Source of the DNA: JAGOFO01 sp964522105
Lineage (GTDB): Bacteria > Myxococcota_A > UBA9042 > DTJE01
NCBI GenBank assembly: GCA_964522105.1
Contig: CAZFVA010000010.1
Span: forward strand, 35,112-99,111
DNA length: 64,000 nucleotides
Reading direction: 5' to 3'
Shown one piece after another: positions 18,587-28,350 of the stretch. The notes beneath the pieces were generated by a model. That model searched no databases. It had not been told where the DNA came from and saw nothing but the letters and a program-made list of their open reading frames with translations. The first letter of the stretch is position 1, and every line of letters begins with the position of its first letter. A program made the translations under genes and the position numbers.

Positions 18587-21481
18587 ATGATGAGAATGAA
18601 AATTCCGGTTCTGATGTCACTCACAGCCATAGCTATTGTGCTTTCGGCCTGTGGCGGCGACGCACCAGTACTGAACGATGGGCTGAAGCCCGTTACCACC
18701 GATTTAACTTACCTGAAGGACTCCGAAGGTCGATACCTGAACATCAAAGGCATCAACCTTGGTGGAAATATCAAGGTGCCGGTCAAGAACGGCACACAGA
18801 CCGACGAAACGCCGCAGACTTACTACGGCCATGTGGGCGATCAGATTGCCGCCATGGAAGCCGGGGAACCCCTGCCGTTCACTTATGTCGGACGTCCATT
18901 CAGCATTCAGAAGGCCGAAGAGTACTTCAGGCAGATGAAGATGCTCGGGTTCAACTCGGTGCGTCTGCTGTGGCTGTGGGAAACCGTTTATCCGGAAAAG
19001 AAGTTCAAGGCTGACAGGGAATTCCTGGAATACTTTGACAAAGTCATTGAGCTTGCCAACAAGTACGACATCTACGTCATGGTCAACCTGCATGAAAACC
19101 TGTGGAGCAGGACGTTCTATTCGCTTTACAGCGAATGGCCGGTCTGCCAGCAGTGCTGCAATTATGACGGCAACAATTTCGCGATCGACCCGGAAGGCAA
19201 AACCACCGACATCGTCTGCACCGTTGACCGGAAAAAGGAATGCTGTCCCCAGGGCGACCTGATGAACATGTTGTGGGCATTGTTCCCGAACAAGACCCGC
19301 GATGAACTTGGAATCAAGACTGCCGACCCGACTGAAGTGAAGGCCGCGAAATACCGGGCCGGATTCAGTGACCGCGTAAGTGGCGACGGCGCCCCGCTGT
19401 GGGCTTCGCAAGTCTGCGTACCTGAAAAGAATTTTGCATCCCCGTACTGGGGCGTGAACAAGCTGCTTGGCGCGGCTGTCGATGAAACGGGCCCGCTCGG
19501 ATTCAATCTTTTCAATACACTGACCCTTGCTGCCGGTGCCCTCTCCGTCGGCGAAAAACCGACCATCACACCGGAACTGGCCGATCAGATCGAGGCCCAG
19601 CTGGCCCGCATGGAACCTTACCTTCCCCCGGAGGCCTTCCCGTCGGTTGACACTTATGACGGGCTCCCATGGAAGATGTGGGGCATCAACAACGGCCTGT
19701 CGCTTGCCACCAACGTCTGCTTTGCCGCCTTCTACCGTGGCGACGAGATTTTCCCGAAGCGCCGGACCGTCGAATACGGCTACACCGACAAGCTTGACGA
19801 AGGCATCGAGATCGAAACGTTCTACACGCCTGAAGAGGCTGAAACCCGGGCCACCGAGCTTCGTGGCGCAGGCTACACGTACGTTAAGGTTAACGACCTG
19901 CGGGAATCCCTGCAGGAAGGATTCCGGGGCGCATGGAAAGAAATTGCCAGAATCGGCAAGAAGTATCCCAACGTCATCGGATACGACATCCTTAACGAAC
20001 CTGCGGCCGTTTATCTGCTGATGACCGTCGTCGTTGCCTATCTCGACCTCGGAACGCCGGAACTGGTAAAAAGCCTGCTTGACGCGATTGTCCTTGGCGA
20101 TGACGGGCTGCCGATGAAGCCGCTTCCAGACGGCAAGACGGTTGGCGAACTGGCCGAACAGCTTCTGCGTGAAAACCTTGAACTGCTGCCGAAGGACAAG
20201 TCTGACGAAACAAGGAAAATGCTTGGCGTATATGGCGCAGACCTTATGAAGACGGTCGGCCTGAACTCGGCTGTGGACAAGAACCTTCTGGAACCTCTTT
20301 ATGAATATGTGGGCGCTGGAATTGCCGAGGTCTATGCCGAAGGCGAAGCCCCGGCAAACCGTCTGGCGTTCTGGCTTGAACCGGCCCACGGCCTTGACAT
20401 GCTGCTTGGCGGCGGGGGCGGCGGAGTCGGTGGACAGTTCCTTCAATACGCAACCACACCAGACATCAAACTTCCGACCGATTTTGCCAAAAACTTCGGC
20501 GACGTGCAGTTTGTATGGGCACCCCACTGGTATCCGGACATCTACCCGATGATCGGCTTCAACACCGAAGAAAGGACGTTCGGATCTGATGAATACGCCT
20601 TCCGGGACTACACGCCGGCCATTCAGGAAAAGGCTGACTGGGCATCGTACGCATACGACAATATTCCCTATGTCATGGGCGAATACGGCACCTACTGGAA
20701 TTTCAGATACCTTGAAAATGAAAACGCCTGTAAAGAACAGATACGCCTGTGCCGCCTGATGTCCGATAGCTTTGCATCGCCTGAATGCGACATGTCGGTC
20801 GCGACATGCCCCACTGGCTATCAGCAGTCACGCGAATGGGAATACCTGATCAGCGCACAGATTCTGGACAACTACTACGAAGGGTTTGAAAAACTGGGTT
20901 ACGGAAATATGGTCTGGGTCTATACCCCGGACGCTGACCCGAAGTACGGCGACTACTGGGATCATGAAGACTTCTCGCTGGTTGAATTCATCCAGAAGAC
21001 CCGTGAACCTGAACGCTTCGCAAAGCTTGGCGCGTCGATGCCTGAAAGGTACGTCGTAAAAGTGACCGAACCGGAAGGCATTGTCGTTCCGCGCGGACAC
21101 GCCGCATACGTCAGACCGTACGCCAGTCTGATATCGGGCAAGCCGATCAGCTCACACTTCTACTCGGACCTGCACTACTTTGACCCGGACAAAGGCGAAC
21201 CGGACAAGGAACACGAGTACGAGCTGGTGTTCGCCAGCAAGGAAACGAACGCCCCGACTGTCATATTCGTCCCCGAACTCCAGTACCCGGACGGATTCTA
21301 TGTCTGGCTTTCAGACGGCTACGCCGTGTGGAGTCAGGACGACCAGTGGCTCTACTACTTCCCGCAGAATGACGCGCCGGGGATAGAGCACAAAGTCCTG
21401 ATCCGCCCGCCGCTTGCCGGGCAGGATTCCAACGACTGGGATTACTTCGTACGTGACGGCTTCGTCGTCACGGCCGACTGA
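18587..21481 (+). CDS. Large GH5-like (endoglycoceramidase-type) lipoprotein
   Basis: ATG codons at 18587, 18590 and 18596 follow GGGAG; all give the same lipoprotein signal ending VLSACGG. GH5 features: GINLGGNIKV, MVNLHENLW, YDILNEPAAVY (predicted acid/base E471), FWLEPAHGLDM, APHWYPDIYP and VMGEYGTYWNF (predicted nucleophile E699). At 964 residues it is far longer than usual; about 230 residues with paired cysteines (CQQCCNYDG, KKECCPQG) and other material are inserted between the early barrel strands and the NEP motif. The last 150 residues look like a beta-sandwich, as in endoglycoceramidases. It is followed after 14 bases by an outer-membrane barrel gene, suggesting joint use on an extracellular glycoconjugate; substrate unknown. 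Confidence 0.8.
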   Translation: MMRMKIPVLMSLTAIAIVLSACGGDAPVLNDGLKPVTTDLTYLKDSEGRYLNIKGINLGGNIKVPVKNGTQTDETPQTYYGHVGDQIAAMEAGEPLPFTYVGRPFSIQKAEEYFRQMKMLGFNSVRLLWLWETVYPEKKFKADREFLEYFDKVIELANKYDIYVMVNLHENLWSRTFYSLYSEWPVCQQCCNYDGNNFAIDPEGKTTDIVCTVDRKKECCPQGDLMNMLWALFPNKTRDELGIKTADPTEVKAAKYRAGFSDRVSGDGAPLWASQVCVPEKNFASPYWGVNKLLGAAVDETGPLGFNLFNTLTLAAGALSVGEKPTITPELADQIEAQLARMEPYLPPEAFPSVDTYDGLPWKMWGINNGLSLATNVCFAAFYRGDEIFPKRRTVEYGYTDKLDEGIEIETFYTPEEAETRATELRGAGYTYVKVNDLRESLQEGFRGAWKEIARIGKKYPNVIGYDILNEPAAVYLLMTVVVAYLDLGTPELVKSLLDAIVLGDDGLPMKPLPDGKTVGELAEQLLRENLELLPKDKSDETRKMLGVYGADLMKTVGLNSAVDKNLLEPLYEYVGAGIAEVYAEGEAPANRLAFWLEPAHGLDMLLGGGGGGVGGQFLQYATTPDIKLPTDFAKNFGDVQFVWAPHWYPDIYPMIGFNTEERTFGSDEYAFRDYTPAIQEKADWASYAYDNIPYVMGEYGTYWNFRYLENENACKEQIRLCRLMSDSFASPECDMSVATCPTGYQQSREWEYLISAQILDNYYEGFEKLGYGNMVWVYTPDADPKYGDYWDHEDFSLVEFIQKTREPERFAKLGASMPERYVVKVTEPEGIVVPRGHAAYVRPYASLISGKPISSHFYSDLHYFDPDKGEPDKEHEYELVFASKETNAPTVIFVPELQYPDGFYVWLSDGYAVWSQDDQWLYYFPQNDAPGIEHKVLIRPPLAGQDSNDWDYFVRDGFVVTAD

Positions 21482-21495
21482 CAGGGGGACCAGAT

Positions 21496-22989
21496 ATGAA
21501 ACGCCTTCTGCTTACATTTATTTTGATTGTTCTGGCTGGTGTTCCAGCTTTCGCTCAGGAATCGACCGACACGCAGACCGCAACCGATACGCCGGCGATG
21601 ACGACGATCGAGCCCGCAGTTCAGACGGCGGACGCTCCGGCGCAGACGGTCGAGACACCGGCACCGGCAAAGCCTGCTGATGACACAGCTAAAGGGTTCG
21701 GAATCGGCAACAAGTACGTGAAGTTCACAGGCAGGATGCAGAACCTGTTCGTGTGGCGGAACGATTCCGACTTCGACCGCACGCCGCCGTACTACAAGAA
21801 GAACGGACAGGACATCGGACTTCTGGGAACGTTCCTGGCGCCAACTTTGATCATTACCCCGGTCAAAGAACTGAAAATGGTCTTTGAAATGGAACTGGGG
21901 CTGAACATGTGGTCGATGCAGGACCCGGACGCCTACGCCGCTGCCAGCCCGAGCTGGTTCAGAATGGCCATAAGGCAGGCTTATACCGAAGCCAATTTCC
22001 TTGACGGCAAGATTGGTTTCAGAGTCGGCTACGAGCAACTGTTTGATCCGACCGGCATGTTCATCGGTCACTGGCTGGGCGCCGCCAGTGTGTGGACAAA
22101 GCATGACTGGGGACAGTTGACGCTTACCGTTGCGCAGATGCCTGACCAGACTTTTGAAGGCGTGGCGTTCGATGCCAACAATTTCAATACCGACACCATT
22201 CTGTACGGACTCAGACTGCAGATGCCGTTTGACAAACTTAGCCTGTCAGCGGCGATCTGGGGCCTCCATGACACACAGATCATTGACCAGACGCTTGACA
22301 TGATGGCGATTACCGCCAACTTCGGCGGCGACTGGAAATGGCTGAAATTCGGGGTCGATCTGGGATTCCAGTACGGTACAACCGACACGCGTGCCGGTGG
22401 GAAAAACGAAACGACTATCGCATGGGCAGCACAGGGATTCCTGACAATTGACAAACCGGTCACCGCTTCAGGCGACCTCAGCCTGCTGTTCAACCTGAAC
22501 ACGATGGCGCTGAGCGGGGACGACAAGTACGACGGCAACAACCATAATGGCGCATGGTTCTACTCGGGCAAAAGCCGCAGCAGGACTATGATTCTGACGG
22601 AAGATGAAGTCCGGGACCGTGGCGGAAACCTGGATGAAGTGATGTCGGAAAAGCGTGACGGGGAAAGCGGCAAGTTCTACCTGAACCGCGCTGGCATCTC
22701 GGTCACCGACGCATCGATTGGTCTGAAGTACAAAGACTTCTTCCGTCCAATGGTGACGATCGGGGCCGGATGGGCGCTGAACGGTGACAACGCTCTGGGC
22801 AAGAATTTCATCGGCCTGGAAACTGACCTTCACCTTGAATTCATGTACAAGAAATACCTTTCAGTCGACTTTGTCGGGTCATACCTGCTTCCAGGTCAGG
22901 CCGCTGCGGCATTCATGAACCGTACCGACAACCGCGAATCGACCGACAGCATCTACCAGTTTGAAACATCTGTAACTCTGTACTTCTAA
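21496..22989 (+). CDS. Outer-membrane beta-barrel (porin-like) protein
   Basis: A GGGGG ribosome site precedes ATG 21496. A signal peptide ends at PAFAQ, followed by about 45 residues rich in Thr, Ala and Pro. The rest alternates polar and hydrophobic residues in amphipathic strands with many aromatics (YVKFTGRMQNLFVW, IGFRVGYEQLF, WLKFGVDLGFQYG) and ends FETSVTLYF, the terminal-Phe beta-signal recognised by BamA. I cannot assign a specific porin family; an alginate-export-like or general porin is possible. It lies 14 bases after the GH5-like lipoprotein and is probably co-transcribed. Confidence 0.8.
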   Translation: MKRLLLTFILIVLAGVPAFAQESTDTQTATDTPAMTTIEPAVQTADAPAQTVETPAPAKPADDTAKGFGIGNKYVKFTGRMQNLFVWRNDSDFDRTPPYYKKNGQDIGLLGTFLAPTLIITPVKELKMVFEMELGLNMWSMQDPDAYAAASPSWFRMAIRQAYTEANFLDGKIGFRVGYEQLFDPTGMFIGHWLGAASVWTKHDWGQLTLTVAQMPDQTFEGVAFDANNFNTDTILYGLRLQMPFDKLSLSAAIWGLHDTQIIDQTLDMMAITANFGGDWKWLKFGVDLGFQYGTTDTRAGGKNETTIAWAAQGFLTIDKPVTASGDLSLLFNLNTMALSGDDKYDGNNHNGAWFYSGKSRSRTMILTEDEVRDRGGNLDEVMSEKRDGESGKFYLNRAGISVTDASIGLKYKDFFRPMVTIGAGWALNGDNALGKNFIGLETDLHLEFMYKKYLSVDFVGSYLLPGQAAAAFMNRTDNRESTDSIYQFETSVTLYF

Positions 22990-23052
22990 ACAGAACAAAT
23001 TCAATCATTGTCGTGTACAATATTCCATAAGCTCAAGATTCTGGACTAACGC

Positions 23053-26000
23053 ATGATGCACTGCCAGGCCAGATTGACACGGCTGATGTTGAACATGGCG
23101 CTGATGTGTACGCTTGTTGCGGCGCTCCCTGCAGTGGCTGTGGCGCAATCATTGGAAGATGCCGGCGAATCCCCGAAGCAAGTCCTTTATATCAATTCAT
23201 ATCATCAAGGATACGACTGGTCAGACTCCATCTCCCGGGAAATCCTTAGAACGTTCAACCAGCAGGAACCGGAAGCAAAAGTATTCACAGAATATCTGGA
23301 CACGAAACACTTCGCATGGAATGACGCACGCAAGGCAGCCGCGCTTAAAAATCTCATGGAAAAGTACGGCCCGGAATTTTTCCAACTGGCCATTGCAAGT
23401 GACGATGCCGCTTTTGAATTCATGAAGGAATTCCGCGACATACTGATGCCAGGCAAACCAGTTATCTTCTGCGGCGTAAATTCCCTGGATCCCCGGAATG
23501 ACAAACTGCCGGACGGCTTCACCGGAGTTGTAGAAGTCTTCGATTACGCTGGAATTATTGGCATGGCTCAGGCCCTTTTTCCTGAACGCGCCAATATAGC
23601 CATAATAGCTGACAACTCGGTTACAGGGATATCCATTATCAAGGCGGCCCAGAAGGAACTTCAGAAATTCCCGCAGATTACGTATGAGTTTCTGGATGGA
23701 AAAGATCTCACACACGCCGACCTGCTTGCCAGACTTCGCAATATTGACGACAAAACTTTTGTAATAATCGGTGTGTGGCAGACAGACAAAAATAACACTT
23801 ACTTCACGGTTCCCGAGGCTTTTGCCGACATCGCCAAAGCCAGTTCGGCACCAGTCTTTGTGGCTTTAAAAAGCGACCTTGCATACGGATTTGCCGGTGG
23901 TTCGGTGGTGTCCGGTTCATCTCAGGGACGACGGGCTGCCACAATAGCTCTTGATATCCTGGCCGGAAAACCAGTCTCCGAGATTCCGATCGACACGAAT
24001 ACTGTTTCCAACAATATAGTTAACCGAAAATTGCTTGAAGAACGATGGAAGATCAACTGGGAGTCGCTTCCAGAGTTCATTAAATCGATGCCCGACGATT
24101 TCGCAGAGGAAGGCTCTGATAACGTTCCGGCGCCACTTCAGCTTACAACCGCTGAAAAACAATGGATCAGGGACAATCCGACGATTACCGTGGGCACAGG
24201 TGATCTTCCGCCACTGCTGATGTTAACGGACCCTCCTGGCGGCTTCAGCATCGACCTGATGAAGGAACTGGCCGCCTTGACGGGACTGGAAGTCAAATTT
24301 GAAACGTGGACCGGCAAGACATCGGATTTCGTAAAAAACGCTGAACAGGGCAACATTAACTGGGTCATTGCCGCCTTGACCGACACACCTGAACGCAGGA
24401 ACGTACTTGCATTCACAAGACCTTACGTGGAACTTGAGTGGGTAATATTTACCCGCGATGACTCGCCTTTCGTGTCAGGCATGGGCGATCTGGCAGGTAA
24501 AACGGTAGCCGTTCATGACGGACTTACCGTCAACGACATAATTGCCCGAAAGTACCCGAAAATTATCTTAAAGCCGATGGAGATCAGCAGGGAGGGCATG
24601 ATTGCCCTGAACAGTCATCAGGTAGATGCGCTGATAATGCATCTTTCAACCGGTGTCTGGCTGACCAAGGAAATGGGACTGACCAGGATTCGAGTTGCGG
24701 CCCCTACCAACCTTCCTCCTCACAAAATAAGCATCGCAGTACCAGTTAAGCAAAAAGTGCTGGCCGACATTCTGGACAAAGCGATTGCATCATTACCGGC
24801 GGGAAAAGTTGACACACTGAAGCACAGATACATGACCCAGATTGTCATCAATCAAGGCTGGGCCACCGAATCGGTGCTTAAGATTCTTCTGGTATTTGCT
24901 GCAGTTTTTCTGCTGGTGCTTTCAATTCTTATCTACAGGCTCAGGCGTGGCAAAACGATTCTTCGTCAGCGTGAACAAAACCTGCAGATTACGCTTGATT
25001 CCATAGGTGACGCGGTCATCGTTACCGATGCTTCAGGCAGGGTTGTACGCATGAATCCTGTCGCACAGAGGCTGACCGGATGGACAATCGAGCAGGCCAC
25101 CGACCACCTCATTGATGACGTTATGATCCTTGTTAATCCCGATTCAGAAGAAAAACTTCCTGGTGCAACGGACAAATCGACTGGAAATAAACCGGTCAGG
25201 GAACCGCAGGGACATGTCGAACTTGTTTCAAAAGATTTGAAGCATTATCTGGTCGAATACAGTGCCGCACCAATCACGTCTGAAGGCGCACAACCTTCTG
25301 GAACTATTGTGGTTTTCAAAGACGTTACAGAAAAGCTCCGGTTCGAGGAGCAAATGCAGCATTCCAGAAAAATGGAAGCTATCGGCCAGCTTGCAGGTGG
25401 CGTTGCCCACGACTTCAACAATATGCTGAGCGCAATTCAGGGTTATGCCGAACTGTTGACAAGGAAAGTGCCTGAAAACAGCGTTGAGAATGTCTATTGC
25501 CAGAGAATCTTCAATGCAACAGAACGCGCTGCAGGATTGACCTCGAAATTGCTGGACTTCGCGCGCAAGGGAAAAACACTTTCGACGCCAATTGATATTC
25601 ACGAATCGATCAAGAATGCGATCGGGCTGCTTGAACGAAGCCTGGACAAATCAATTGTAATCAAGTCAAACATGGCTGCCGCAAACAGCTTGATTGTGGG
25701 CGATCCTTCGCAGATTCAAAGCGTCATCCTGAATCTTTGTATCAACGCCCGGGACGCGATGCCGGACGGCGGAGTTCTGGAAATTTCAACAGGCAACGTC
25801 TATCTGACTGAAAAGGAGTGCGCTTCAAGCGAATTCCAGATTACGCCTGGCGATTATGTCGCCGTTCATGTCACAGACAGCGGAAGCGGAATTTCAAAAG
25901 CAAACATCAGGAAAATATTCGAGCCGTTCTTTACCACCAAGGGCATTGGCAAAGGGACCGGGCTGGGACTTGCGGCTGTTCACGGGGCAATCGTTGAACA

Positions 26001-26487
26001 CGCAGGCGCAATCTCGGTTTACAGCGAAGAAGGCAGGGGAACTCAGTTCAATATCTATCTGCCAGTCAGCAGTGAAATGATAGTTACGACGAAAGGCGAA
26101 TACAGCTCAGATATCAAGCGCGAAGGGCTCGTCCTGGTTGTCGAAGATGAACCGATTATCCGTTCAATGGCAGAAGTTATGCTGAAGGACCTGGGTTTCG
26201 AAGTCATCTCGGCTGACAACGGAACAACAGGCGTGGAAATGTTCAGACAGTACGCGGACAGGCTGAAGCTTGTTCTGCTTGACGTCATCATGCCCGAAAT
26301 GGACGGCATGACTGCTTTGAAATTGATGAAGGATATCCGACAGGATGTACCGTTCATTATTTCATCAGGCTTTTCGTTCGATCACCGCAGGGAAGAGTTC
26401 TTTCAGATGGGCGCCAACACATTCCTCAGCAAACCGTTCAGAGGATCAGCGCTGGTCAAGGCTGTTGATGAGTGTCTTGGCAGGTAA
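23053..26487 (+). CDS. Hybrid histidine kinase with two periplasmic ligand-binding modules
   Basis: Layout of the 1144 residues: signal peptide; an ABC-type substrate-binding (PF04392-like) domain at about 40-330 (VLYINSYHQGYDWSDS); an SBP_bac_3-like amino-acid-binding domain at about 370-600 (ITVGTGDLPPLLML); a transmembrane helix at about 607-630; PAS at about 640-760; HisKA with H786 in GGVAHDFNNML; HATPase with NLCINARDAMPDG, DSGSGISKANI and GKGTGLGLA; and a C-terminal receiver with VVEDEP, acceptor D1077 in LLDVIMPEMDG, and SKPF. It probably senses one or two periplasmic solutes and phosphorylates a separate output protein; no partner regulator is adjacent. Its last 32 bases overlap the convergent AlaX gene. 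Confidence 0.92.
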   Translation: MMHCQARLTRLMLNMALMCTLVAALPAVAVAQSLEDAGESPKQVLYINSYHQGYDWSDSISREILRTFNQQEPEAKVFTEYLDTKHFAWNDARKAAALKNLMEKYGPEFFQLAIASDDAAFEFMKEFRDILMPGKPVIFCGVNSLDPRNDKLPDGFTGVVEVFDYAGIIGMAQALFPERANIAIIADNSVTGISIIKAAQKELQKFPQITYEFLDGKDLTHADLLARLRNIDDKTFVIIGVWQTDKNNTYFTVPEAFADIAKASSAPVFVALKSDLAYGFAGGSVVSGSSQGRRAATIALDILAGKPVSEIPIDTNTVSNNIVNRKLLEERWKINWESLPEFIKSMPDDFAEEGSDNVPAPLQLTTAEKQWIRDNPTITVGTGDLPPLLMLTDPPGGFSIDLMKELAALTGLEVKFETWTGKTSDFVKNAEQGNINWVIAALTDTPERRNVLAFTRPYVELEWVIFTRDDSPFVSGMGDLAGKTVAVHDGLTVNDIIARKYPKIILKPMEISREGMIALNSHQVDALIMHLSTGVWLTKEMGLTRIRVAAPTNLPPHKISIAVPVKQKVLADILDKAIASLPAGKVDTLKHRYMTQIVINQGWATESVLKILLVFAAVFLLVLSILIYRLRRGKTILRQREQNLQITLDSIGDAVIVTDASGRVVRMNPVAQRLTGWTIEQATDHLIDDVMILVNPDSEEKLPGATDKSTGNKPVREPQGHVELVSKDLKHYLVEYSAAPITSEGAQPSGTIVVFKDVTEKLRFEEQMQHSRKMEAIGQLAGGVAHDFNNMLSAIQGYAELLTRKVPENSVENVYCQRIFNATERAAGLTSKLLDFARKGKTLSTPIDIHESIKNAIGLLERSLDKSIVIKSNMAAANSLIVGDPSQIQSVILNLCINARDAMPDGGVLEISTGNVYLTEKECASSEFQITPGDYVAVHVTDSGSGISKANIRKIFEPFFTTKGIGKGTGLGLAAVHGAIVEHAGAISVYSEEGRGTQFNIYLPVSSEMIVTTKGEYSSDIKREGLVLVVEDEPIIRSMAEVMLKDLGFEVISADNGTTGVEMFRQYADRLKLVLLDVIMPEMDGMTALKLMKDIRQDVPFIISSGFSFDHRREEFFQMGANTFLSKPFRGSALVKAVDECLGR

Positions 26488-27664
26488 ACAGACGCTGCAT
26501 TTCGGCAAGCGCTTCGGTCCACAGTGAAAGCGATTTTGCGCGACCCTGAAAGATTCCACCACGCCCGCCACCTCGACCTTCCATGATACTGGCGGCGGCC
26601 GGACCTGCGGCTGCAACGAAACTGTCAGGGCCAACCACCATGAACAAGCCATCGGTAACACCACCGGTAATCAGGGCAGCCCGTTCCGGAAAAACGGCAT
26701 GGAAACGTTCAGCAACCATGCGCAGGAAATCGGAATCGGGATCATCATCATGGTGGGCAACGACACAGCGCAAATCGCCGCCGGGGGCCTCGCCCAGACG
26801 TTCAACGACCATTAACGCCAACCGCTGCTGCAACGCCCTCGTCTGCATCTGCAGATCGCGACTGGACGTTTTAAGGCTTTCAACAGACGCCACGAAATCG
26901 GACGGACCGGTAGTCAAAATCTGACTGATCGCCAGTTCACGATCAAGCATCTCGGCCAGCACCCGCCGGACCCGCGTCCCGGCTGCATAATGTACGCGGA
27001 TTCCACGGGTAAGCTTTTCTATCCCCAGAATTTTTACCTGCTGAACGGCCCCGGTTGAAGCAACGTGCGTGCCACCACACGTATTCAGATCAACACCATC
27101 AATACCGACAAGTCTGATCGGTCCATCGATACCTTCCGGCAGAAGGCGGCTGCGGACATCCATCGTTTCAAATTCTGCACGCGACACAAATGAAATCTGG
27201 ACCGGCACATTAGAAATGACGACATCGTTCACCATTTCTTCAAGGCGAACCAGGTCGGCCGGCGCAATCTGGTCAAGCTCGAATTCCACGTCACTGCGAT
27301 CGGGATTCATGTGAAACGCAATCGTCTTCCAGCCCATATGGCGGGCAGCAAGCGCGGTCATGATGTGCTGCGCGGTGTGCTGCTGCATATAGTCGAAGCG
27401 GCGGGGCCAATCCACGGCAATAATTACTTCGCCACTGACCGGCGCACCAAGAACATGGACCACAGCACCGTCCGACCGGACCTGAAGGGCCTGCACAGTT
27501 ATCCCGTCGATCGTACCGCAGTCAGAAGGCTGCCCGCCCCCGGCAGGGTAAAGAACAGTCTGGTCCGGAACGACTTCAAACTTACCGCCCACAGCAACAC
27601 ATTCAAGAACCCTGGCCTTGACGGCCCTTGTTGTCGAGTTCTTTTTGCAGACTAACTCTGTCAT
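26456..27664 (-). CDS. Long AlaX-type alanyl-tRNA editing protein with DHHA1 domain
   Basis: The protein resembles the editing half of alanyl-tRNA synthetase without the catalytic class II core. An N-terminal barrel carries TVLYPAGGGQPSD, the editing domain has HTAQH (H96, H100) and CGGTH (C196, H200), the four zinc ligands, and the C terminus is a DHHA1 domain with the Gly-rich GRGGGRGGIFQGR. This is the AlaX-L arrangement, which removes serine or glycine from mischarged tRNA-Ala in trans. Length of 402 residues fits. The 3' end overlaps the kinase gene on the other strand by 32 bases. Confidence 0.92.
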   Translation of the reverse strand: MTELVCKKNSTTRAVKARVLECVAVGGKFEVVPDQTVLYPAGGGQPSDCGTIDGITVQALQVRSDGAVVHVLGAPVSGEVIIAVDWPRRFDYMQQHTAQHIMTALAARHMGWKTIAFHMNPDRSDVEFELDQIAPADLVRLEEMVNDVVISNVPVQISFVSRAEFETMDVRSRLLPEGIDGPIRLVGIDGVDLNTCGGTHVASTGAVQQVKILGIEKLTRGIRVHYAAGTRVRRVLAEMLDRELAISQILTTGPSDFVASVESLKTSSRDLQMQTRALQQRLALMVVERLGEAPGGDLRCVVAHHDDDPDSDFLRMVAERFHAVFPERAALITGGVTDGLFMVVGPDSFVAAAGPAAASIMEGRGGGRGGIFQGRAKSLSLWTEALAEMQRLFTCQDTHQQP

Positions 27665-27690
27665 ATTATTGAATTCCTGAAAGACGGGGA

Positions 27691-28332
27691 TTACAGACCA
27701 AGGAACTGGACTGCCATACCGCTGACCATAATTGCGGCACCGGCGACTGCATGTCCAAACCTGAACGATACGTCCAGTCTGGACTTCTTCAGACCGAAAG
27801 ACGCGCCCAGAACTACCGCCGTCATTGTCGAAACGGTTGCCAGACCGAAAACACCGGACACCAGCAACGCAAGGCTTAAGCTATGGGCAACCGCAGGGTA
27901 AATCAACAATGGAATAAGCGGTTCGCACGGACCGAACGCAAACACCAGGAAAAGCACCCAGGGGACAATGGAATCAGATCGCACAGCCGAATCCGCGCCC
28001 GGATTACGTCGAAGCCACGCCTTCCTGATACCCCAGACCATATAGACGGCACCGAACGAAATCATCATCCATGCTGCAATCTGGCCGCGTGCCGATTCCA
28101 GCAGTTCAAGACTGCCGACCGCCTTCCCGAGCGCAATACCGACAAATCCGATAAGCACAGAACTGATAACGTGCCCAATCCCGCAAAGCATCGTTATTAA
28201 AGCAGTTTTTCTGGCCGACCAACCGCGCGCGGCCGACATCGCAACAAAAGGCACGTAGTGATCGGGGCCGATAAGAGTGTGACCAACACCAAGGGCAACC
28301 GCTGCAGTCAATAACACACCGATTTCACTCAT
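27691..28332 (-). CDS. Polytopic membrane protein, TauE/SafE or NicO/UreH-like transporter
   Basis: The ATG at 28332 (MSEIGVLLTAAVALG) has GGTGGGG at the right distance; a TTG at 28350 sits directly against the ftsY stop. About six hydrophobic segments are visible in 213 residues. The first contains GVGHTLIGPDHYVPF, reminiscent of the Hx4DH metal motif of nickel/cobalt transporters and UreH-like proteins, and the fourth FAFGPCEPLIPLLIYP. Databases often label such proteins sulfite exporter TauE/SafE family; metal transport is as likely. Close coupling to ftsY is probably operon convenience. Confidence 0.75.
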   Translation of the reverse strand: MSEIGVLLTAAVALGVGHTLIGPDHYVPFVAMSAARGWSARKTALITMLCGIGHVISSVLIGFVGIALGKAVGSLELLESARGQIAAWMMISFGAVYMVWGIRKAWLRRNPGADSAVRSDSIVPWVLFLVFAFGPCEPLIPLLIYPAVAHSLSLALLVSGVFGLATVSTMTAVVLGASFGLKKSRLDVSFRFGHAVAGAAIMVSGMAVQFLGL

Positions 28333-28350
28333 ATCAACCCCACCTGACAA

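Noticed and set aside
18704..20527. Long minus-strand open frame of about 607 codons opposite the GH5-like gene
   Set aside because: It is the antisense shadow of a clearly coding gene with a lipobox, GH5 motifs and a ribosome site; its own product shows no family features.
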